From Pedobacter sp. PACM 27299 (lineage in GTDB: Bacteria; Bacteroidota; Bacteroidia; Sphingobacteriales; Sphingobacteriaceae), in contig NZ_CP012996.1 in assembly GCF_001412655.1 (NCBI RefSeq), positions 248,001 to 312,000 on the forward strand: DNA of 64,000 nucleotides. Reading direction: 5' to 3'. Positions 8,238 through 16,151 of this stretch are shown here, in pieces. A program made the translations under genes and the position numbers. The notes under the pieces were generated by a model. That model saw nothing but the letters and a program-made list of their open reading frames with translations, made no database searches and was not told where the DNA came from. Within the stretch, counting starts at the first letter, position 1; each line of letters starts with the position of its first letter.

Positions 8238-8620
8238 TTCTATAGATTTAAATTTTAATAATCAACCAAGCGTAATTATACGTAAGTATAAACAATCGTT
8301 ATCGAAACTAAAAGAAAGCGAATTGAAATATTTCAGCACCCCCTTTTTCAGCCTTGCTTTGCGTCAACAGCAGGAAATCTCCAATAAGCCTCATTTATAA
8401 CAAGAATTTTAAGAAGTTGGAGAGGCTAGCTTCTAATTGTATCAAATTTAATACAATTAAGGCGGGCCATAAAACCTTAGATAAAATAAGCTTTATCTTT
8501 TTGTTGAATCCGGTAAAGCACTTTAAATGAGCCATTAAAGATCGTTTTGCCAAAATGAAGGGAGCACTACCGGTATCATGGCACATTTCTTTCTAAGCCC
8601 CTCCAATAAAACAACACATT
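8238..8620. other. Intergenic region with one inverted repeat
   Basis: A 383-base gap between the divergent aquaporin and beta-barrel genes. I see no convincing gene. A 9-bp inverted repeat TAATTGTAT (8434-8442) / ATACAATTA (8451-8459) with an 8-base A/T spacer may be an operator. Short open frames here have no start context or recognisable product. Confidence 0.5.
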
Positions 8621-9235
8621 ATGAAAAAGATCATCATTTTGGCAATATGCCTATTCACCGCAGGTGCTGTAAATGCACAGAGCCCTATCAGATTTGGGGT
8701 CAAGGCGGGATTAAACCTCCCTAATATTATTAAAGGAGATGGAAATAACGATTATGATACTAAAGTAAATCCTGGATTTAATGCCGGTATTACCTTAGAT
8801 ATCATGTTGATCAAAGGATTGGCCTTTACGCCAGAACTATTGTATTCCACGAAAGGTTATAAGTTGGAAACACCACTAGGTGAATTTAAACAGACCACTC
8901 ATTTTATTGATATTCCAATTCTAGCCAGTATTAATTTAGGTGGCTCAGGATTAAATCTGGTTGTAGGACCTCAGGTTTCTTTCTTAACTTCCACTAAAAA
9001 TAAGTATTCAAGCAACTTCGGATCCTCTGTAGAAGAGGAATTCAGAGAAGATTCTGATAAGTTTAAAAAGAGCCTTGTAGGGGGTGTAATAGGATTTAGA
9101 TACGATATTAATGACAAATTTGACCTTCATGGTCGTTATGCACTGGATTTCCAGAAAAATAACGAAGATGGAACGAAAAGAACTCCTGAATACAAAAATC
9201 AGGTATTCTCAGTAGGTGTTGGTGTAAAATTCTAG
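8621..9235 (+). CDS. Outer-membrane beta-barrel protein (porin family)
   Basis: A 204-residue exported protein: signal peptide MKKIIILAICLFTAGAVNAQ, then eight or so amphipathic strands ending with a C-terminal Phe (VGVGVKF), as required for outer-membrane insertion. It belongs to the PorT/OMP_b-brl_2 type small barrels of Bacteroidota, recognised by FGVKAGLNLPNI after the signal and the LVVGPQVSFL motif in the middle. The role may be structural or adhesive; no substrate can be named. It is closely related to the gene at 9536, with the same motif order, so the two are a tandem duplication. Confidence 0.9.
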   Translation: MKKIIILAICLFTAGAVNAQSPIRFGVKAGLNLPNIIKGDGNNDYDTKVNPGFNAGITLDIMLIKGLAFTPELLYSTKGYKLETPLGEFKQTTHFIDIPILASINLGGSGLNLVVGPQVSFLTSTKNKYSSNFGSSVEEEFREDSDKFKKSLVGGVIGFRYDINDKFDLHGRYALDFQKNNEDGTKRTPEYKNQVFSVGVGVKF

Positions 9236-9535
9236 TACCTGTCTTTGTCAGAAAAGGAATGCTCTAACCGAGCATTCCTTTTTTTGTGCTTTCTTCAGCT
9301 CTTTTCGGTGTTAGAGACAATTAGGATTGACTCCCTGCTTTTTTTAGGTGTGTGGAATTTCGGACAATTCATCTATAGGTCAGGTGAAAGTCACAAGGTT
9401 GTGTTTGACTTTATGGTATTGATAGTCAGCGGTGTTTTATCCGGGTAATCATTCTTTTTCCCCTTTAAATCTAAGTTTTTGGCATGGTTATTACATTAGC
9501 CTGTCCGAATTTTAAAATAATTAAAATCGATAACT
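9236..9535. other. Intergenic region between the two barrel genes
   Basis: 300 bases. The first part holds the terminator at 9252-9285. The remainder (9290-9530) shows nothing I can name; a 67-codon open frame at 9245 starts in the terminator and has no family resemblance. Confidence 0.5.
9252..9285 (+). terminator. Rho-independent terminator
   Basis: A 13-bp perfect stem, AAAAGGAATGCTC (9252-9264) with its complement (9270-9282), a 5-base loop, and a T run to 9285. It ends the first barrel gene's transcript. Confidence 0.85.
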
Positions 9536-10183
9536 ATGAAAAAATTATTCATTATAGGATTGGGTCTGACGATGAGCAGTCTGGCCTTCAGAGCAAATGC
9601 ACAACAATCACAAAGTGCAGCAAATGATCAGATGAGGTTCGGTATTAGAGCAGGAGCAAATCTGATGAACATGGGTAAGATCTCTATTGGTGATCAAAAT
9701 TATTCCACAGATTCAAAAGTGGGATTTCAGGCGGGTGTATATGCTGACTTACCTTTAGGTGGTGGTTTTGCATTTTTACCTGAGGTAATGTACTCGCAAA
9801 AAGGAGGTAAAGTGAAAGAAACTTTTGCAGGAAATACTTCCGAATTCGATTCTAAAATAGGTTACCTGGATGTGCCAATTCTGATTGGGTTCAGACCAGC
9901 TCCGGAATTTACTGTTTTTGCAGGTCCTCAGGTTTCCTTCTTACTTTCTCAGGAGTCTTCATTTAAAGTGAATGGTGAACAGGTAGGAGATAACTTTACG
10001 AACAAAAAGGATTACAAGAAATCTATTGCTGGTGGAGTTGTGGGTGTTGGATACAGCATTACACCGAACATCAATATAAATGGAAGGTATGCGATGGACT
10101 TTCAAAAATCATTTAATGATGATTTAAACCAGGATAAATTGAAAAATAAAGGTTTTGCCCTATCATTGGGTTATACTTTTTAA
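9536..10183 (+). CDS. Outer-membrane beta-barrel protein (porin family), paralogue
   Basis: A 215-residue paralogue of the gene at 8621. It has a signal peptide ending AFRANAQ, then FGIRAGANLMNM, FLPEVMYSQKGGKV, VFAGPQVSFLLSQ and a final LSLGYTF strand with the terminal Phe that the outer-membrane assembly machinery recognises. The two proteins keep the same strand order but differ in loops, so they have diverged for some time. Each has its own terminator, so they are separate transcripts. The function is a small outer-membrane barrel with unknown cargo. Confidence 0.9.
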   Translation: MKKLFIIGLGLTMSSLAFRANAQQSQSAANDQMRFGIRAGANLMNMGKISIGDQNYSTDSKVGFQAGVYADLPLGGGFAFLPEVMYSQKGGKVKETFAGNTSEFDSKIGYLDVPILIGFRPAPEFTVFAGPQVSFLLSQESSFKVNGEQVGDNFTNKKDYKKSIAGGVVGVGYSITPNININGRYAMDFQKSFNDDLNQDKLKNKGFALSLGYTF

Positions 10184-10231
10184 GTGTTATAGATTTATCT
10201 GATTAAGTATAAAAACTTTTTCTATTGTGAG

Positions 10232-10269
10232 AGGCCTGTATCATTGTTTATGATGCAGGCCTTTTTTTT
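10232..10269 (+). terminator. Rho-independent terminator
   Basis: AGGCCTGTATCAT (10232-10244) pairs with ATGATGCAGGCCT (10250-10262) with one G-U pair, followed by a run of eight T. Confidence 0.88.
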
Positions 10270-10391
10270 AACAGATAGAATTGATGATGATCCTCTGATT
10301 TGGGTTTAGTTTGCCCTGATCACCGACCCTAAACGAAAGCATTCTCCCTGTTTTTTTATTTATATTTGAAATTTAACCGAACACTAGCTCA

Positions 10392-12128
10392 ATGAAATTT
10401 AAGTACCCCATATTTGTCTTTATTTTCTCTTTAACGGGGCTTTCTGCCGTTTTTTCACAAGAATTGCAGTCATCCAAATCAGCATCGCAGCGTAAAAGCT
10501 ATATAGAAACGTTGTCTAGTCCCAATCCATGGGTCGACTCTGTGTTTAACAAATTAAATAAACGCCAGAAAATCGCCCAGTTGTTTTTTGTGAGGGCACA
10601 TACCGATATGGGCAAAGTGTTTGAAGATTCCATTGCCAATGTGGTGAAGAAAGAACGGATCGGTGGACTTGTATTTTTTCAGGGAGGGCCGGGCAGACAA
10701 GCCATCCTGACCAATAAATACCAGGCTTTGGCTCGCGTGCCTTTATTGATTACTTCTGATGGTGAATGGGGATTGGGGATGCGTTTAGACAGCAGCATTT
10801 CTTACCCTTACCAAATGGCCTTAGGGGCGGTTCAAGAAAAAGAACTGATTTATAGAATGGGTTTGGAAGTAGCGAAAGATTACAAACGGATTGGGATGCA
10901 CATGAATCTGGCCCCAGATGTAGATGTGAATAATAACCCTAAAAATCCAGTTATCAATTACCGGTCTTTTGGTGAAAATAAATACAATGTAACCGCTAAA
11001 GCTTCGGCTTATATGAAAGGAATGCAGGATGGCGGACTATTGGTTAGCTTGAAACATTTTCCAGGTCATGGGGATACCGATGTAGATTCTCATTACGATT
11101 TGCCAAAACTGCCATTTTCAAAACAAAGGTTGGACAGTATGGAAATTTATCCTTTTCGTGAACTGATCAAAGAGGGAGCAGCAGGAGTGATGATCGCACA
11201 CATGAACATTCCGGCATTGGACAATACACCTAATATGCCTTCTACTTTGTCAAAACCGATCGTTACGGGTATCTTAAAAGAAGAACTTGGCTTTAAAGGG
11301 ATTATTATTTCTGATGCGATGGGCATGAAAGGAGTAGTGAAATATTTTAAAGATGGAGAGGCTGATGTGATGGGCATAATTGCAGGCAATGACATCCTGG
11401 AGCTTTCAGAAAATAGTGCAAGGGCAATTAAACTTGTGAGGAAAGCCGTTAGAGAAGGCCGAATTCCTATGGAACGCATAGATGAAAGTGTAAAGAAAAT
11501 CCTGACCGCTAAGTATTGGGCAGGACTGAACGTAAAAGACACGGTAGATGAAAAGAATGTCTATGCGGAAATTAACCGACCGGAAAGTAAAGTGCTGTTG
11601 CAGCAGCTTGCAGATGCCTCGATGACTTTGTTAAGGGGAAAACAATACCTAAAGACGCTTGCTGCTCAAAAGAGAACAGCAATTATTAGTATTGGTACCC
11701 CTCAGGTGACGACCTTCCAGGAGGATCTGGGTAAATTTTATAAAAACTCTGTTTTTTATACTTTGGATAAAACCGCAAATGCCAATGCTATTGCGAAGGT
11801 ATTAAAAGAGGTGGGCAACTTTGATCAGGTAATAATTGGGATTCATGATACAAGAACCCGCCCTGGGAATGGAATCGTGTTGAGCGCAGATCTGAAAATG
11901 TTTATTAAAAGCATGGCCGATAAAAATGCCGTATTTGCTTTATTTGCGAATCCATATAATCTGGCTGCTTTGCCAGGGCTGGAAAATAGCAAAGTACTGG
12001 TGGTTGCTTATCAAAAGGAGGATTTTATGCAGCGTGCAGCATCGTCTGTAATTAAAAATCAATTGACAACCTCTGGAAAATTACCGGTTACCGTGAATAC
12101 TTTCTTTAAGTATGGTGATGGTGAGTAA
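10392..12128 (+). CDS. Glycoside hydrolase family 3 (NagZ-like beta-N-acetylhexosaminidase)
   Basis: A 578-residue exported GH3 enzyme with a signal peptide (residues 1-22). The NagZ signature KHFPGHGDTDVDSH starts at Lys221 and supplies the Asp232/His234-type acid-base loop; the nucleophile is Asp308 in SDAMGMKGV. It should remove N-acetylglucosamine from peptidoglycan fragments in the periplasm. Residues 400-570 form the C-terminal alpha/beta domain. Many Bacteroidota homologues carry an extra C-terminal beta-lactamase-like domain to about 1000 residues; this one stops at KYGDGE and a terminator follows at once. A TATATTTG box (10361-10368) precedes the ATG. Confidence 0.93.
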   Translation: MKFKYPIFVFIFSLTGLSAVFSQELQSSKSASQRKSYIETLSSPNPWVDSVFNKLNKRQKIAQLFFVRAHTDMGKVFEDSIANVVKKERIGGLVFFQGGPGRQAILTNKYQALARVPLLITSDGEWGLGMRLDSSISYPYQMALGAVQEKELIYRMGLEVAKDYKRIGMHMNLAPDVDVNNNPKNPVINYRSFGENKYNVTAKASAYMKGMQDGGLLVSLKHFPGHGDTDVDSHYDLPKLPFSKQRLDSMEIYPFRELIKEGAAGVMIAHMNIPALDNTPNMPSTLSKPIVTGILKEELGFKGIIISDAMGMKGVVKYFKDGEADVMGIIAGNDILELSENSARAIKLVRKAVREGRIPMERIDESVKKILTAKYWAGLNVKDTVDEKNVYAEINRPESKVLLQQLADASMTLLRGKQYLKTLAAQKRTAIISIGTPQVTTFQEDLGKFYKNSVFYTLDKTANANAIAKVLKEVGNFDQVIIGIHDTRTRPGNGIVLSADLKMFIKSMADKNAVFALFANPYNLAALPGLENSKVLVVAYQKEDFMQRAASSVIKNQLTTSGKLPVTVNTFFKYGDGE

Positions 12129-12142
12129 TGTGCTGGAAAAAA

Positions 12143-12180
12143 AATCCCTCAAAAAAAAGAGCAGCTTTTGAGGGATTCTT
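12143..12180. terminator. Bidirectional terminator
   Basis: AATCCCTCAAAA (12143-12154) pairs perfectly with TTTTGAGGGATT (12166-12177). It is T-rich on one side and A-rich on the other and lies between the ends of two convergent genes, so it can serve both. Confidence 0.75.
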
Positions 12181-12215
12181 TTAATAGTTGAAGGCTATTC
12201 AGACCTTTTGTAATT

Positions 12216-12713
12216 TTATTTATTGTTTTCCGGTTTTAAGGCGGCAACATTCCAGTTTTTAAGGAATTCCGTTACTTTTTTTACACTGTGACCTTTTCCT
12301 TCTTCCAGATAAGCAGAGTTTTGCGTGTGTAAAAGTCTTCCATTACCATCAAGAATCAGAAATACGGGAAAACCGAAACGTCCTGGGTATTGTAATTTGG
12401 CTAATACTGCTTCATTTTTGTTCTCTTTGCTATAATTGATCAACACTGTTTCATAATTGTCGTTCAGCAATTTTTTAAGCTCAGGAGTATGGTCTACCAG
12501 GTTGTGAAAAGCGATGCACCAGGAGCACCAGTTTCCTCCTACCTGTACAAATACATGTTTACCTTCTTTTTTAGCCTTCGCTATGGCAGCATCAAGGTCG
12601 GCCTGAGCATTCGCCGCAGGATTATAAATTTTAACCGCTTCTTTGGTATCCTGAGCAAAAGTGCTGATAGAGATAGTTATAAAAGCGAAAAGTAGTAAGG
12701 TTAGTTTTTTCAT
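12216..12713 (-). CDS. Exported thioredoxin-family protein
   Basis: A 165-residue protein with a signal peptide (residues 1-20, ending STFAQ). The thioredoxin fold follows with active site WCSWC (Cys63, Cys66) and the cis-Pro segment RFGFPVFLILDGNGR. The WCxWC form resembles the thiol:disulfide interchange proteins in which the periplasmic domain receives electrons from DsbD-like partners. Two charged lysine-rich helices precede the active site. It is a single gene, convergent with the GH3 gene. The redox direction (reductase rather than oxidase) is inferred from family resemblance. Confidence 0.88.
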   Translation of the reverse strand: MKKLTLLLFAFITISISTFAQDTKEAVKIYNPAANAQADLDAAIAKAKKEGKHVFVQVGGNWCSWCIAFHNLVDHTPELKKLLNDNYETVLINYSKENKNEAVLAKLQYPGRFGFPVFLILDGNGRLLHTQNSAYLEEGKGHSVKKVTEFLKNWNVAALKPENNK

Positions 12714-12909
12714 TACAATTTATAGGTTAGTTATGGTACAATAAACATCGGCTTCACCTTTCTTTGACTTGAAATCGAATGGTAATACAGCTATACCCAA
12801 AAGTAAAAAACTATTGAGACCTTTTTGTAATCTGAGTATAAAATTACTCTACTAATCTAGTAGTTTACTATTTTGTGGAAACTTCGGAAGAATCCTTTAG
12901 CTTTACCTA

Positions 12910-15900
12910 ATGCCTCAACAGCCGTTAAAAATACTACAAGCTTCCGCAGGATCTGGTAAAACATTCAGTCTTACAGCCCATTATTTGACCCTTTTATTAT
13001 CCGGTGAAACCAAGTACCGGGAAATTCTTGCCGTTACCTTCACCAATAAGGCGACAGAGGAGATGAAAACCAGAATCATGGAGGTGTTGAAAGGCTTTGC
13101 CTTAGGTCAGGATGAAGTGGAAGATTACCGGATATTGGTTTTAAAAGCGCATCCAGATTTAAATAAATCATTGCTTCAGCAAAGATCTGAGGCAATTTAT
13201 AAGAGAATCCTTCACGATTACAGTCGGTTTTCAGTGAGTACAATTGATGGTTTCGTTCAAAAGGTGATCAGAGGTTTTGCCTTTGAACTGGGGCTTGATT
13301 CTGGCTATGCGCTGGAAATGAATTTTGAAAAGGTAAAGAACGAGCTTGCGGATAAGCTGGATGAGCAGATGGACCATAATCCAAATTTGCTGCAGTGGAT
13401 CATAGACCTTGCTTTAGACCGGATCAGCAACAATGTAAGCTGGAATTACAGAAATGAGCTGACCGACCTGGCCGGTGAGATATTTAAAGAACGTTATCAG
13501 CCTTTCGATAATGCCATTCAGGAATTAATCGAGTATAACGACCTCAATGTAATGTTCGGGGAGTATAGTAAATCTACCAAGCAGCAAATCAGTTTATTTG
13601 AAAGCACGCTCAAAGAACTGGCATTACGTGCCGTTAATTTATTTGAAGCTGCAAATATCGCGACCGATCAGCTTAAAGGAAAATCAAGGTCACCTTTATT
13701 GGCCATTGCCAAGATTGCTGATGGTGATTTTTCAAAAATTGAAACGATTGCTAAATTAATCAATGAGCCTGATGAGTGGTTTAAAGCTGGGGCTGATGAT
13801 AGTTTATATGATACCCTGAATCCTGTTCTCGATAAATTATACCAGCATTATAGCAATGGCCTGCCAGAATATATTCTGGCACAAGCCTTCAACAAAAATT
13901 TATACTATCTGCGCTTAATGCAGGAAATGGCCGTTTTGCTGAAAACTTACCGACAGGAAAGTGGCAACTTGCTCATCAGTGATGCTCAAAATCTACTGAA
14001 AGGGATTACCGGAGAAGATGATGATAACCCAGCCTTTATCTGGGAAAAGACCGGCAGCCGGTACCGACATTTTTTATTCGATGAATTCCAGGATACTTCT
14101 GCGAATCAATGGGGGAACTTTAAACCTTTATTGAAAAATGCGATGGCAGAAGCCAATGGGAAACTGATCGACCATTTGATTGTCGGAGATGTAAAACAAT
14201 CTATTTACCGCTGGCGAAATGGCGATTGGAACATCCTTCATCAGCAGGCTAAGAAAGACATTGGCGAAACCTATGTCGTTGCCGCAAATCTGGAAGAAAA
14301 TTACAGGAGTACAGAAAATATCATCACCTTTAACAATACGCTTTTTAAAGCATTGCCGATCCTGATGCAGCGCCGCTTAAATGAAACGATTGGAGAACAA
14401 TCCGCCAATCAGAAATTAGCAGATTGGTGGGAAGAAAAAGGCTTCAGTCACATCATGACTGATGTGTATGAGGAAGTTGCTCAGAAGATCACGCCAAAAA
14501 CAGCAGCAGGTGGTGCCATTGATTTTTCCGTTTTGAAAACGGATGCAGATGGCGCTAGTTTGGGCCGGACAGGCTTCAAACCTGAGGCGTTAAGGCGCAT
14601 GGTAGAGACTTTAAAACGCCTGATTATAGAAGAGAAGCGTTATAAATCAGGAGATGCCTGTGTTTTGGTGCGCTCCAATTCGGAAGCCATTGCTGTGGTA
14701 GATGCCTTGATGGGAAACAACATCAATGTGATTTCCGGTGAGGCACTCTTAATTGAAAACAATACCGCAGTTAAAATCCTGATCAACACACTAAAAGTGA
14801 TGGCAGGAATTCCCGGAAATACCGCTTTATATAAAGCGAATATCATCAGTATGTATGCGCAGTTGAAGGTGGTGGAAGTGCTGCCTGATCATTTATTCAA
14901 CCTAAAAATTAAAGGTCTGGAGCATTTGATTGATCGACTGCCACTTGAGCTTTGTGAAAATTGGAAGAGCTGGATGCAGCAGCCATTGCCGGAATTACTG
15001 GAAAAACTGATTCATGCTTATGGGCTGAATCAGGCAAAGCATTCTTCGCATTTACCTTATTTATTTGCTTTGAGAGACCTGGCAGGTAACTTCGCCCGGC
15101 AAGGTGAAAAGGGCATTACCGCTTTTCTGAACTATTGGGATGAAGAAGGCAAAAGAAAAACTTTGCCATCCTCAGAAAACACCGATGCAGTACAGGTGAT
15201 TACCATTCATAAATCTAAAGGACTAGCCTTTAAAGTGGTTATGGTGCCATTCTGCAACTGGGAAATCAATGGAAAACCAAATGGGATTTTCTGGGTGCCT
15301 ACTGCAGACACCGCTTATCACCAGCTGCAAAGTATCCCATTGAAATACAATAAAGAATTAGGACAATCGGCCGTAGCCATCCCTTATTACGAAGAATTAC
15401 TTTACAATAATATGGATGCGTTAAATATGCTGTATGTGGCCACCACGAGGACAAAAGAGTATTTGTACATCACTTGCTTAGGCAAAAAAACAGATACGGT
15501 AAGTACTATTGGGGATGTTTTAGCCATGACTTTACAAGATCAGCTGGATGAAGATGGGCGGTTTTTTGTAGACGAACCGGTGGTTAAGAAGAATAAAACA
15601 CATCGCGTAGAAGAAAGCGGGCCAGCTTTCATCAATCTGCAAGAATATCCGACTTCAGAAAGACTTTCAGAAGTTTTCAATAACAACCTCAAAAGAAAAG
15701 AACTTGAAATGCTTACCGGTACCAATGCGGGCAGGGAAGGAACCATATTGCATGAAGTACTGGCCAGATCTGCTAATTTGGAAGAAATGGAAACTGCGCT
15801 AAGTAATATGCTCAATGAAGGTTTTTTTAAAGCAGAGGAATTGCCTTCTTTACGTAGACAGGCAGGAAATGTATTGGCTCATGGCGAATTACAAGCCTTA

Positions 15901-16149
15901 TTGAAAACCAGTAAGGAAACGATCAATGAGAAGAGCATTATTGATATCCGTGGGAAAATGTACCGGCCGGATAAAGTGTTGATCTCTGGAAATGAGGTCA
16001 TCGTAATCGATTATAAATTTACGCTCAAAGAGAGCGATTCACATATTAAACAAGTGTACGGATACCGCGACTTGTTATTGGCAATGGGCTACCAGAAGGT
16101 AAAAACCTATTTATTTTATGCACATAGTGCAACCTTAAAATCAGTGTAA
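12910..16149 (+). CDS. addA: UvrD/Rep-type helicase-nuclease (AddA/RecB-like)
   Basis: A 1079-residue helicase-nuclease for double-strand break processing. The superfamily 1A motifs are present: Walker A ASAGSGKT (11-18), motif II DEFQDT (391-396), motif III GDVKQSIYRWRNGD, motif V ITIHKSKGLAF, motif VI LYVATTRTKEYLY. The C-terminal RecB-type nuclease has EGTILHEVLA and the catalytic VIDYK (Asp1034 and Lys1036). It lies two bases before the AddB-like gene, so they form one operon and one complex. It should unwind and resect broken DNA ends for RecA loading. The symbol is by analogy with the AddAB type. Confidence 0.92.
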   Translation: MPQQPLKILQASAGSGKTFSLTAHYLTLLLSGETKYREILAVTFTNKATEEMKTRIMEVLKGFALGQDEVEDYRILVLKAHPDLNKSLLQQRSEAIYKRILHDYSRFSVSTIDGFVQKVIRGFAFELGLDSGYALEMNFEKVKNELADKLDEQMDHNPNLLQWIIDLALDRISNNVSWNYRNELTDLAGEIFKERYQPFDNAIQELIEYNDLNVMFGEYSKSTKQQISLFESTLKELALRAVNLFEAANIATDQLKGKSRSPLLAIAKIADGDFSKIETIAKLINEPDEWFKAGADDSLYDTLNPVLDKLYQHYSNGLPEYILAQAFNKNLYYLRLMQEMAVLLKTYRQESGNLLISDAQNLLKGITGEDDDNPAFIWEKTGSRYRHFLFDEFQDTSANQWGNFKPLLKNAMAEANGKLIDHLIVGDVKQSIYRWRNGDWNILHQQAKKDIGETYVVAANLEENYRSTENIITFNNTLFKALPILMQRRLNETIGEQSANQKLADWWEEKGFSHIMTDVYEEVAQKITPKTAAGGAIDFSVLKTDADGASLGRTGFKPEALRRMVETLKRLIIEEKRYKSGDACVLVRSNSEAIAVVDALMGNNINVISGEALLIENNTAVKILINTLKVMAGIPGNTALYKANIISMYAQLKVVEVLPDHLFNLKIKGLEHLIDRLPLELCENWKSWMQQPLPELLEKLIHAYGLNQAKHSSHLPYLFALRDLAGNFARQGEKGITAFLNYWDEEGKRKTLPSSENTDAVQVITIHKSKGLAFKVVMVPFCNWEINGKPNGIFWVPTADTAYHQLQSIPLKYNKELGQSAVAIPYYEELLYNNMDALNMLYVATTRTKEYLYITCLGKKTDTVSTIGDVLAMTLQDQLDEDGRFFVDEPVVKKNKTHRVEESGPAFINLQEYPTSERLSEVFNNNLKRKELEMLTGTNAGREGTILHEVLARSANLEEMETALSNMLNEGFFKAEELPSLRRQAGNVLAHGELQALLKTSKETINEKSIIDIRGKMYRPDKVLISGNEVIVIDYKFTLKESDSHIKQVYGYRDLLLAMGYQKVKTYLFYAHSATLKSV

Positions 16150-16151
16150 AG

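Noticed and set aside
7924-8400. 158-codon frame on the plus strand over the aquaporin gene
   Set aside because: It is the antisense shadow of the clearly coding aquaporin gene; its residues show no recognisable fold.
9245-9448. 67-residue open frame downstream of the first barrel gene
   Set aside because: It begins inside a terminator hairpin, has no family resemblance and no promoter; it is noise.
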